Assembly: GCA_023132075.1 (NCBI GenBank)
Contig: JAGLYT010000121.1
Location: 1 to 5,268, forward strand
DNA length: 5,268 nucleotides
Source of the DNA: a bacterium
GTDB taxonomy: Bacteria > CBDUZB01 > JAGLHV01
Direction of reading: 5' to 3'
Shown one piece after another: positions 1 through 5,263 of the stretch (its first letter is position 1; each line of letters opens with the position of its first letter). Below the pieces are notes generated by a model. It searched no databases. It had not been told where the DNA came from and saw only the letters and a program-made list of their open reading frames with translations. Made by a program: the position numbers and the translations under genes.

Positions 1-22
1 CAGTCGATAGTCCATAGATAAC
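1..22 (-). repeat. CTATGGACTATCGACTG repeat, left copy
   Basis: Read on the minus strand this ends TCTATGGACTATCGACTG. It matches 4505-4526 of the plus strand at 21 of 22 positions, so the two copies are inverted and lie on either side of the five-gene operon. Internally the word is built of 7-bp steps, CTATGGA then CTATCGA. The repeat may continue beyond the window edge. Confidence 0.8.
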
Positions 23-59
23 AGATAAAGAATAAAATACTAAATTATAGATTCGCCTT

Positions 60-86
60 ATCCGCCTTAAAAACTGGCAGACTGTC
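60..86 (-). repeat. CCAGT...TAAGGCGGAT module, copy A
   Basis: The minus strand reads GACAGTCTGCCAGT, TTT, TAAGGCGGAT. It aligns with copy C (5216-5243) with one gap and four mismatches, and shares its core with copy B. The CTATGGACTATCGACTG word follows about 40 bp further on in the same direction. Confidence 0.65.
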
Positions 87-93
87 CTTCTCA

Positions 94-130
94 AAATCCC
101 CCTAACCCCCTTTTTCAAAGGGGGGAAAAA
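94..130. repeat. Dispersed CCCCCTAACCCCC/GGGGG intergenic repeat
   Basis: AAAATCCCCCTAACCCCC followed by T5, CAAA, G6 and A5 resembles, from memory, a C-rich intergenic repeat found many times in several bacterial phyla (the form AAATCCCCCTTAACCCCC...GGGGG). It contains the hairpin listed separately. It marks the non-coding stretch after ndk. Confidence 0.5.
106..124. terminator. C5/G5 hairpin downstream of ndk, possible terminator
   Basis: CCCCCTTT (106-113) pairs with AAAGGGGG (117-124) across a 3-nt loop, giving an 8-bp stem about 90 nt after the ndk stop. On the minus strand it is followed by TTAGGGGGATTTT rather than a clean U-run, so it is at best a weak intrinsic terminator; on the plus strand it is followed by A5. 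It may instead be only a dispersed repeat with a second C5 tract at 98-102. Confidence 0.4.
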
Positions 131-210
131 TTCTCTCTTTTTCTTTTAACTTTGTACCTTTTCTTTTGTCCTTTAACCAATAAAACCAATGCAACTAATT
201 CAACTGTCTT

Positions 211-651
211 TTACTTTTTATACTCTTTTCTTTCCCAATTATAAATTTCTTCCTCAGGAAAAAAGAAATCTATTTCTCTTTGAGCAGATTTAGGCGAATC
301 AGAACAGTGAATAACATTATGCCTGTTATCACCGGCATACATCTTTCTTATTGTGCCTTCTTCTGCCGTCTCAGGATTAGTATTACCCACTATTATTCGT
401 AATCGGGATATTATTTCATCCCCCTGCCAAATCATTACCAAAGAAGGATTTGAAGACATAAAAGAAACCAATGGGGGATAAAACTCCTTCCCCCGATGTT
501 CTTCATAAAATAGTTCCGTTTTTTTCTTGTCTAAAAAAAACATCCTGCAAGCCGCCATTTTAAAATTTTCTTTCTCCAGAATATTAATGATTTTTCCTGT
601 TATTTTTTTACTTAATCCGTCCGGCTTAATTATTACTAAGGTCTGTTCCAT
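211..651 (-). CDS. ndk: Nucleoside diphosphate kinase
   Basis: Cytosolic enzyme that moves the gamma phosphate of one nucleoside triphosphate to another nucleoside diphosphate through a phosphohistidine. At 146 aa it has the normal length of the family. Visible landmarks are the N-terminal IIKPDG (Lys9), His52, Arg85 and Thr91 around the nucleotide site, GTIRKMYA with Arg102, Asn112, and the catalytic His115 in NVIHCSDSP. The residue after the catalytic His is Cys116, where the family nearly always has Gly. The ATG follows the fumarase beta stop by 2 nt, and an AAAAGG ribosome site lies at 666-661, inside the end of that gene. It is the last gene of the operon; its place after TCA-type enzymes fits nucleotide balancing but proves no special link. 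Family assignment is very secure. Confidence 0.97.
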   Translation of the reverse strand: MEQTLVIIKPDGLSKKITGKIINILEKENFKMAACRMFFLDKKKTELFYEEHRGKEFYPPLVSFMSSNPSLVMIWQGDEIISRLRIIVGNTNPETAEEGTIRKMYAGDNRHNVIHCSDSPKSAQREIDFFFPEEEIYNWERKEYKK

Positions 652-653
652 TA

Positions 654-1211
654 TTATTTTCCTTTTCTATTAATTTCATACAAATCATTTCCTTTGGTAT
701 CGATTCCCACAATGACAGGAAAATTCTCTACGTTCAACCGGTAAATAGCTTCACATCCCAGATCAAAATACGCAACCGATTCTTTTTTAATTATACACTT
801 TGAGTACAAAGCTCCACAACCTCCGTAAGCAATAAAATAAATTGCTCTATGTTTTTTTATTTCTTCCCTAACGGCTACAGAACGTTCCCCTTTCCCAATC
901 ATTCCTTTTAGCCCATATTTCAACAACAAAGGAGTAAAAGCATCCATCCTATAGCTCGTAGTCGGACCTGCTGACCCAATAATCCTGCCTGGTCTAGCCG
1001 GTGTTGCTCCCGTATAATAAATTACTTGATTTCTAAAATCAAAAAAATCTTTGGTTTTACCTTTTAGCCCTGCCTTTTTTATTCTATCAATAATTCGTTT
1101 ATGAGCCTGGTCTCTGGCGGTATAAATAATCCCATTGATTAAAACTTTTTGCCCCACCTTTAACTTACAAAATTTTTCTGTATCAAAAGGGAGATATATT
1201 TTTGTATCCAT
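654..1211 (-). CDS. fumB: Class I fumarate hydratase, beta subunit (C-terminal domain type)
   Basis: Smaller subunit of the two-subunit, iron-sulfur class I fumarase, which interconverts fumarate and (S)-malate. It is 185 aa, usual for a free beta subunit. Motifs are TARDQAHKR (31-39), GATPARPGR (68-76), IGSAGPTTSYRMD (78-90, with Thr84 and Arg88 expected to bind substrate) and KGMIGKG (102-108, Lys107). The C-terminal part reads AYGGCGALYSKC (128-139), DLGCEAI (150-156) and VGIDTKGNDLY. Cys132 and Cys153 sit where relatives I recall usually have Ala and Pro or another residue. The ATG has an AGGA site (1221-1218) 6 nt upstream and starts 14 nt after the alpha stop. Tartrate dehydratase beta (TtdB) is the main alternative, but the malic enzyme neighbour favours fumarase. 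The symbol is for the beta subunit, not the fused E. coli FumB. Confidence 0.93.
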   Translation of the reverse strand: MDTKIYLPFDTEKFCKLKVGQKVLINGIIYTARDQAHKRIIDRIKKAGLKGKTKDFFDFRNQVIYYTGATPARPGRIIGSAGPTTSYRMDAFTPLLLKYGLKGMIGKGERSVAVREEIKKHRAIYFIAYGGCGALYSKCIIKKESVAYFDLGCEAIYRLNVENFPVIVGIDTKGNDLYEINRKGK

Positions 1212-1225
1212 AATTCATCCTATCA

Positions 1226-2083
1226 TCAAATTTCTATTTCCCTGTACCTATTTGCCCAACAGGAAATATTTACCGCTACCGGCAGCCCGGCAATATGAGT
1301 AGGATGTGTTTTAATATATACCCCTAAAGCAGTAACCTTTCCGCCTAAACCTGCCGGACCAATATTCAGTTTGTTTATCTCCTTCAAACACTCCCGTTCT
1401 AATTCCGTAATTTTTTTGTTTTTAACTAAACTTTTAGTCCCTAAAACCAAAGCTCCCTTAGCCATTAAAACAGCCTTATCCATTGTTCCCCCTATTCCTA
1501 CTCCAACCATAATAGGAGGACAGGGATTAGCTCCTGCTTTTTTTACTGTTTCTACGATAAATTTTTTTATCTCCAAATTTCCTGCCGCCGGAGTAAACAT
1601 CTTTACCTTGCCCATATTTTCACAACCAAATCCTTTAATGGAAAGAGTTATTTTTATTTTATCACCGGGAACAATCCTGGTATAAATAATTGCGGGTGTA
1701 TTATCCTGTGTGTTTTCTCTGGTTAAAGGGTCTACTACCGATTTGCGCAAATACCCTTCTTTATACCCTCTCCTCACCCCTTCCTGGATACCTGCCTCTA
1801 AATTATTTAATAGAGCATTATTTCTGTATTTAATTTTGATTTCTGCCCCAATCTCGATAAAAACCAATACCATACCGGTATCCTGACAAAGAGGGATTTT
1901 AAGTTTTGAAGCAATTTTACAATTTTCTATTATCTGAGAAAGAACTTGTTTGGATAAATTTTCACGTTCATTTTTATAAGCATTTTTTAACAACTTAAGA
2001 ACCCGGGGAGACAAAAAATAATTTGCCTCTATACATAAATTCTTTACTATCTTAGTAATTGCATCTATATCTATTTGTCTCAA
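1226..2083 (-). CDS. fumA: Class I fumarate hydratase, alpha subunit ([4Fe-4S])
   Basis: Iron-sulfur subunit of two-subunit class I fumarase (fumarate + water to malate); 285 aa, about the usual alpha size. The three likely cluster ligands are Cys66 in PLCQDTG, Cys188 in NPCPPIMVGVGIGG and Cys275 in VNISCWANR. Their spacing (122 and 87 residues) is close to that in E. coli TtdA and Leishmania fumarase as I recall them. GPAGLGGKV (242-250) and THPTHIAGLPVAVN (259-272) are also family-typical. The loop usually written KGGGSEN reads KGFGCENMG here (150-158), adding Cys154. The start is TTG at 2083-2081, sharing TTGA with the malic enzyme stop; a GGAAG site at 2095-2091 lies 7 nt upstream, and no in-frame ATG competes nearby. 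L(+)-tartrate dehydratase is possible but less likely given the malic enzyme and isocitrate dehydrogenase neighbours. Confidence 0.94.
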   Translation of the reverse strand: MRQIDIDAITKIVKNLCIEANYFLSPRVLKLLKNAYKNERENLSKQVLSQIIENCKIASKLKIPLCQDTGMVLVFIEIGAEIKIKYRNNALLNNLEAGIQEGVRRGYKEGYLRKSVVDPLTRENTQDNTPAIIYTRIVPGDKIKITLSIKGFGCENMGKVKMFTPAAGNLEIKKFIVETVKKAGANPCPPIMVGVGIGGTMDKAVLMAKGALVLGTKSLVKNKKITELERECLKEINKLNIGPAGLGGKVTALGVYIKTHPTHIAGLPVAVNISCWANRYREIEI

Positions 2084-3282
2084 AACTTAGCTTCCACTCC
2101 TTTAATCCCCGCTACTTTATTTTCAACAGCTGCTTTAGCTACTGCGCCGGCAACAACTTTCCCTACTTGCAAGTTATCAACCGAGGGAATAAATTTATCT
2201 TCCGATAAATCATTCTCCGGAATTAAATCCGCAAGAGCAAAAGCAGCAGCATATTTCATATCCTCAGTAATACGCCTCGCCCTAACATCCAACGCCCCTC
2301 TCATAACCCCCGGAAAAGCCAGCACATTATTAATTTGGTTGGGATAATCAGAACGCCCCGTAGCTAACAATCTTGCTCCTGCTTCTTTAGCTTCCTCCGG
2401 CATTATTTCCGGAGTGGGATTAGCCATAGCAAAAATTATAGGGTCATCTTCCATTTTTTGTATCATTTCTTTAGTTAAAATATTAGCTACAGAAACACCA
2501 AGAAAAACGTTCCTATCTTTTATAACATCTTCTAACAGCCCTTTTATTTGTTCCTTATTAGTCTGTAAAGCTATTTTCTCTTTTTCCGGATTCATTCCTT
2601 TATTTCTTCCTTGATAAATAGCCCCCTGAGTATCACAAAGAATGACATCTCCGATTCCATAGTCCACTAAAAATTTAGTAATTGCAATCCCCGCGGCACC
2701 AGCACCATTAACTATTACCTTTGCCTCATCTATTTTTCTGTTACTTAATTTCAAAGCATTAATCAACCCTGCCAAAACGACAATTGCCGTTCCGTGCTGG
2801 TCATCATGAAAAACAGGAATATCCAATTCTTCTATCAGTCTTCTTTCTATTTCGAAACAACGGGGAGAAGAAATATCTTCCAGATTTATTCCCCCAAAAG
2901 AAGGGGATATATTTTTAACTATTTTTATGATTTCCTCTGTATCCTGAGTGGCCAAACAAATAGGAAAGGCATCTACATTACCGAATGCTTTAAATAAAAT
3001 AGCCTTACCTTCCATCACCGGTAAAGCCGCGAAAGAACCAATATTCCCTAACCCTAAAACAGCTGAACCATCCGTTACGATGGCAATCATATTCCCCGTA
3101 GAACAATAATCATAAACCAGCTCTTTGTTTTTATTTATTTCCAGAGAAGGCCAGGCTACCCCCGGGGTATAAAGTAATTGTAAGTTGTCCCTATTTATCT
3201 TGATTTTACTTTCTACAGATATTTTGCCCTGATATTCTTTATGTATTTCCAATGCTTTTTTCTTTAATTCATTAACATTCAT
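2080..3282 (-). CDS. NAD(P)-dependent malic enzyme, short bacterial form
   Basis: Oxidative decarboxylation of malate to pyruvate and CO2, or the reverse carboxylation. At 400 aa it is the short bacterial/archaeal form, without the phosphotransacetylase-like C-terminal domain of MaeB. The N-terminal malic domain shows YTPGVA (catalytic Tyr38), [14 protein letters not shown] (69-82), MEGKAILFK with catalytic Lys93, GGINLEDI with metal ligands Glu135 and Asp136, and [11 protein letters not shown] with Asp160/Asp161. The C-terminal Rossmann domain has GAGAAG (193-198) and an acid (Asp217) after the second strand, which suggests NAD but does not prove it. FAMANPTPE and the [10 protein letters not shown] stretch complete the domain. 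GVSVANILT (262-270) replaces the more common GVSxPxxLT. The ATG overlaps the upstream stop by 11 bp, with GAGG at 3296-3293 as ribosome site, implying translational coupling. It supplies pyruvate from malate made by the fumarase encoded next. Confidence 0.95.
   Translation of the reverse strand: MNVNELKKKALEIHKEYQGKISVESKIKINRDNLQLLYTPGVAWPSLEINKNKELVYDYCSTGNMIAIVTDGSAVLGLGNIGSFAALPVMEGKAILFKAFGNVDAFPICLATQDTEEIIKIVKNISPSFGGINLEDISSPRCFEIERRLIEELDIPVFHDDQHGTAIVVLAGLINALKLSNRKIDEAKVIVNGAGAAGIAITKFLVDYGIGDVILCDTQGAIYQGRNKGMNPEKEKIALQTNKEQIKGLLEDVIKDRNVFLGVSVANILTKEMIQKMEDDPIIFAMANPTPEIMPEEAKEAGARLLATGRSDYPNQINNVLAFPGVMRGALDVRARRITEDMKYAAAFALADLIPENDLSEDKFIPSVDNLQVGKVVAGAVAKAAVENKVAGIKGVEAKF
2091..2095 (-). 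promoter_or_regulatory. Ribosome binding site supporting the TTG start of fumarase alpha
   Basis: GGAAG lies 7 nt before the TTG at 2083, inside the last codons of malic enzyme. With the TTGA stop/start overlap it supports coupled translation from a non-ATG start. Confidence 0.6.
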
Positions 3283-4360
3283 CGTTTTTTATCCTCTTTA
3301 TAATTGCCTCGGTCATCTCCGCCATACCCACAGGACTTGAATCATTTTTTCCTCTTTTTAAATCATAAGTTACAAATTTCCCTTCTGCAATAACTCCGGC
3401 TACCGCCTTTTCTATCCTATCAGCTGCTTCATTTTCATTTATGTATTTTAACATCATTACACCCGACAAAATCATTGCGGTCGGATTAACCTTGTTCTGA
3501 TTTTTATATTTAGGAGCACTGCCATGGGTAGGTTCGAAAAGAGCAAGTTCATCACCCAAATTAGCCCCCGGAGTTACCCCCAATCCTCCCACCAATCCCG
3601 CACATAAATCAGAAACTATATCCCCGTAAAGATTAGGAAGAACTATTACATCATAAAGCAGGGGCTTTTGTACTAACTGCATACACATATTATCTACAAT
3701 ACGATCTTCAAATTCAATATCGGAATAATCTTTTGCTACCTGACGGGCTGCTTCCAAAAAAAGCCCATCCGTATATTTCATTATGTTTGCTTTATGCACG
3801 GCAGTAACCTTCCTGCGATTATTTTTTCTTGCATATTCAAAAGCAAATCTTGTGATTTTTTCAGAAGCAGAACGGGAAATAGGTTTTATGCTTATTGCTG
3901 TATCTTTTTTCATTTCTGAACTTGTTTTACTTTTTATAAAATCCATAAGTTCCTGCGTTTCTTTCTCTCCTTCTTTAAATTCTATCCCGGCATAAAGATC
4001 TTCAGTGTTTTCGCGAACAACCACTAAATCAATATCAGCATAATTTGAACTAACCCCCGGATATGATTTGCAAGGACGCAAACAAGCATATAAATTTAAT
4101 TTTTTTCTCAAACTAACATTAACACTACGAAATCCTTTCCCTACCGGTGTAGTAATCGGGCCTTTTATTGCCACCTTGTTTTTCCTTATTGCTGCCAGCA
4201 CTTTATCAGGTAAAGGTGTCCCTTCTTTTTCCATCACCTCTACTCCGGCATGGACTTCCTCCCATTTAATATCTACCCCTGTCGCTTCAATACAACGCTT
4301 GGTCATCTCTGTGATTTCCGGACCAATTCCATCACCCGGAATTAAAGTAATAACATGCAT
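3272..4360 (-). CDS. icd: Isocitrate dehydrogenase, short homodimeric type, probably NADP-dependent
   Basis: Member of the isocitrate/isopropylmalate dehydrogenase family, 362 aa, which oxidises isocitrate to 2-oxoglutarate and CO2. Isocitrate rather than isopropylmalate is indicated by [13 protein letters not shown] (76-88): Ser79 and Asn81 are the gamma-carboxylate binders of isocitrate dehydrogenases. Further substrate or metal residues are Arg85, Arg95, Arg116, Tyr123 in [11 protein letters not shown], Lys190 in HKANIMK, Asp223, and Asp247/Asp251 in YGDIVSDL. Cofactor residues match the E. coli NADP set (Lys344, Tyr345, Val351, Tyr391, Arg395): THGSAPKY gives Lys284/Tyr285, KVNP gives Val291, and TYDLKR gives Tyr332/Arg336. 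The N-terminal [10 protein letters not shown] is family-typical. The ATG has a strong GGAG (4370-4367) 6 nt upstream and is the first gene after a candidate promoter. The scaffold is short, like IPMDH or NAD-IDH, so an automatic label of isopropylmalate dehydrogenase would probably be wrong. Confidence 0.92.
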   Translation of the reverse strand: MHVITLIPGDGIGPEITEMTKRCIEATGVDIKWEEVHAGVEVMEKEGTPLPDKVLAAIRKNKVAIKGPITTPVGKGFRSVNVSLRKKLNLYACLRPCKSYPGVSSNYADIDLVVVRENTEDLYAGIEFKEGEKETQELMDFIKSKTSSEMKKDTAISIKPISRSASEKITRFAFEYARKNNRRKVTAVHKANIMKYTDGLFLEAARQVAKDYSDIEFEDRIVDNMCMQLVQKPLLYDVIVLPNLYGDIVSDLCAGLVGGLGVTPGANLGDELALFEPTHGSAPKYKNQNKVNPTAMILSGVMMLKYINENEAADRIEKAVAGVIAEGKFVTYDLKRGKNDSSPVGMAEMTEAIIKRIKNDEC

Positions 4361-4366
4361 GAAACA

Positions 4367-4370
4367 CTCC
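4367..4370 (-). promoter_or_regulatory. Strong ribosome binding site of isocitrate dehydrogenase
   Basis: AAAAGGAGTGTTTCATG on the minus strand gives GGAG 6 nt before the ATG at 4360. A second, overlapping ATG (4356-4354) is out of frame and is not the start. Confidence 0.85.
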
Positions 4371-4381
4371 TTTTAATTATA

Positions 4382-4403
4382 ATTTTAAAATTTTAAAATT
4401 TTT
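4382..4403. repeat. AT-only 8-bp period repeat in the operon leader
   Basis: The unit ATTTTAAA occurs twice, followed by a partial third copy, directly between the candidate promoter and the isocitrate dehydrogenase ribosome site. It is nearly self-complementary, so it could fold weakly in RNA or simply be easily melted DNA. No known riboswitch pattern is visible. Confidence 0.6.
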
Positions 4404-4418
4404 AAGCATTATTAAATT

Positions 4419-4447
4419 ATTGTACCCACTCCAAAAATAAAGGTAAA
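4419..4447 (-). promoter_or_regulatory. Candidate sigma-70-type promoter of the icd-malic enzyme-fumarase-ndk operon
   Basis: On the minus strand TTTACC (4447-4442, 4 of 6 to TTGACA) is followed by exactly 17 nt and then TACAAT (4424-4419, 5 of 6 to TATAAT). A start near 4411 would leave about 50 nt of leader before the isocitrate dehydrogenase ATG, with its ribosome site intact. The surrounding DNA is very AT-rich, so a chance match is possible. Confidence 0.4.
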
Positions 4448-4504
4448 ATATATTTCGAACGATATAGCAAATTTTCCAACTCATCTGTCTGTCGTCTTTA
4501 TTCC

Positions 4505-4526
4505 GTTGTCTATGGACTATCGACTG
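4505..4526 (+). repeat. CTATGGACTATCGACTG repeat, right copy
   Basis: Inverted partner of positions 1-22 with a single mismatch (at 4508). It lies in the spacer between the LeuD-like gene and the operon promoter and overlaps the left arm of a hairpin. Confidence 0.8.
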
Positions 4527-4553
4527 CTGGAGCGGAGCGGAAGTCCACCAGTC
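4522..4553. repeat. Imperfect hairpin GACTGCTGG ... CCACCAGTC
   Basis: GACTGCTGG (4522-4530) and CCACCAGTC (4545-4553) can pair at 8 of 9 positions around a 14-nt loop that carries AGCGG twice. There is no following U-run on either strand, so it is listed as repeat structure rather than a terminator. Confidence 0.6.
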
Positions 4554-4566
4554 AGTAAGGCGGATG
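4548..4566 (+). repeat. CCAGTCAGTAAGGCGGATG module, copy B
   Basis: Nineteen bases that match the reverse complement of 5215-5233 at 18 positions, and the core of copy A. Three bases later a partial CTATGGACTATC word begins. Confidence 0.75.
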
Positions 4567-4568
4567 AA

Positions 4569-4580
4569 CTATGGACTATC
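4569..4580 (+). repeat. CTATGGACTATC, third partial copy
   Basis: Exact 12-bp direct repeat of 4510-4521. It makes the spacer a word-module-word arrangement: full CTATGGACTATCGACTG, copy B, then this partial word. Confidence 0.65.
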
Positions 4581-4623
4581 TTTTGTCTTTGTGTCGGTTA
4601 AATCTTAAGAGTAAAAAAAAATA

Positions 4624-5127
4624 TTATAATTTAAATCCTTTGTGTTTCTTTATATGTTCTACCAACCCGCCGTCCTTTAATAAAACCTGCATTGTTTCCG
4701 GTAATGCTTTTATATCTATTGTTTTTTGTTTAGTTAAATTAACTAATTTCCCATTAGCCAGGTCAATTTCCAGTTTATCCCCTTCCTCTAAATCATCGGT
4801 ATTACATTCAATCAAGGGCAATCCAATATTAAAAGCATTACGATAAAAAATCCGGGCAAACGATTTAGCAATTACCAAAGAAATTTTTGCATACTTTATT
4901 GCCTGAGGTGCCTGCTCACGGGATGAACCACAACCAAAATTAACCCCGGCTACAATACAATCCCCTGCTTCTATCCTTTTATAAAAATCAGGTTCTATAT
5001 CTTCCATTACATGCTCTGCAAGTTTGACAGGATCCTGAATTTTAAATTTATATCTACCGGAAATAATATAATCAGTATTAATATTATCGAATTCTTTGAT
5101 TCTTCTTGCTCTACCTTTAAAAATCAT
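4624..5127 (-). CDS. LeuD/aconitase-family small subunit (aconitase, homoaconitase or isopropylmalate isomerase)
   Basis: Swivel-domain subunit of a two-part hydro-lyase that needs a LeuC-like [4Fe-4S] large subunit, not visible here and probably just beyond the right edge. It is 167 aa, the normal LeuD size. Motifs are DNINTDYIISGRY (14-26), GVNFGCGSSREQAP (61-74), SFARIFYRNAFNIGLP (89-104) and DGGLVEHIKK near the end. The substrate-selecting loop after Arg25 reads YKFK (26-29), unlike the YLRT and YLVY versions recalled for methanogen homoaconitase and isopropylmalate isomerase. With isocitrate dehydrogenase, malic enzyme and fumarase next door, aconitase activity (citrate/isocitrate) is the best guess; leucine or lysine pathway roles remain possible. 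The start chosen has a GGAG site 6 nt upstream; an open frame continues to 5259, but that extension reads through repeats and gives non-family sequence. Confidence 0.85.
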   Translation of the reverse strand: MIFKGRARRIKEFDNINTDYIISGRYKFKIQDPVKLAEHVMEDIEPDFYKRIEAGDCIVAGVNFGCGSSREQAPQAIKYAKISLVIAKSFARIFYRNAFNIGLPLIECNTDDLEEGDKLEIDLANGKLVNLTKQKTIDIKALPETMQVLLKDGGLVEHIKKHKGFKL

Positions 5128-5133
5128 ATTTGT

Positions 5134-5137
5134 CTCC
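5134..5137 (-). promoter_or_regulatory. Ribosome binding site that fixes the LeuD-like start
   Basis: AAAGGAGACAAATATG is read on the minus strand: GGAG followed by 6 nt and the ATG at 5127. This chooses the 167-residue protein over a 211-residue reading that would begin inside a REP-like repeat. Confidence 0.85.
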
Positions 5138-5187
5138 TTTAATTTATAAGAAACTACTTCTTTACACAAATAGTCATAAATGCAAAC

Positions 5188-5219
5188 AGGCACAAAGGCA
5201 TCAAGGCACAGAGGCATCT
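5188..5219. repeat. Two tandem 16-bp units AGGCACARAGGCATCW
   Basis: Units at 5188-5203 and 5204-5219 agree at 14 of 16 positions. Each unit is itself two AGGCA-started halves of about 8 bp. It runs straight into module copy C, upstream of the LeuD-like gene. Confidence 0.7.
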
Positions 5220-5243
5220 GCCTTACTGACTGGCGAGACTGTC
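5215..5243 (-). repeat. CCAGTCAGTAAGGCAGATG module, copy C
   Basis: The minus strand reads GACAGTCTCGCCAGT then CAGTAAGGCAGATG. It is the longest well-matched relative of copies A and B and abuts the REP-like palindrome to its right. Confidence 0.7.
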
Positions 5244-5263
5244 GCTTTGCTCCTCGCAACGAC
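5241..5263. repeat. REP-like element GTCGCTTTGCTCC...CGAC
   Basis: GTCGCTTTGCTCCTCGCAAC followed by GAC closely resembles the widely dispersed bacterial intergenic repeat recalled as GTCGCTTCGCTCCTCGCAATGAC. Its ends GTCG/CGAC are complementary. An open frame passing through it should not be taken as coding. Confidence 0.6.

Noticed and set aside
1371-1685. Plus-strand open frame of 104 codons opposite fumarase alpha
   Set aside because: It lies fully antisense to a clearly conserved gene and its translation is low-complexity Ser/Pro/Ile/Phe-rich, as expected for the shadow of an AT-rich gene.
3272-4360. 3-isopropylmalate dehydrogenase (LeuB) as the identity
   Set aside because: The substrate helix has the Ser79/Asn81 isocitrate pattern and the cofactor pocket is of NADP type; LeuB usually has a Glu/Leu substrate pattern and an Asp/Ile cofactor pair.
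4068-4376. Plus-strand open frame of 102 codons opposite isocitrate dehydrogenase
   Set aside because: Antisense to a secure gene, with no family motif and no convincing ribosome site; treated as a shadow.
4613-4623. T-run just after the LeuD-like stop as an intrinsic terminator
   Set aside because: The minus strand has about nine T, but no stable GC-containing stem precedes it, only weak AT pairing.
5143-5148. TATAAA as a -10 box for the LeuD-like gene
   Set aside because: Transcription would begin about 7 nt downstream, inside the GGAG ribosome site, and no acceptable -35 lies at the right distance.
5188-5219. Short repeats as the beginning of a CRISPR array
   Set aside because: The units are directly adjacent without spacers and only 16 bp long; they are a simple tandem repeat.
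5128-5259. Possible 44-residue N-terminal extension of the LeuD-like protein starting at 5259
   Set aside because: It reads through repeat elements, shows no family similarity, and a strong ribosome site precedes the internal ATG at 5127, where the LeuD-type sequence begins.
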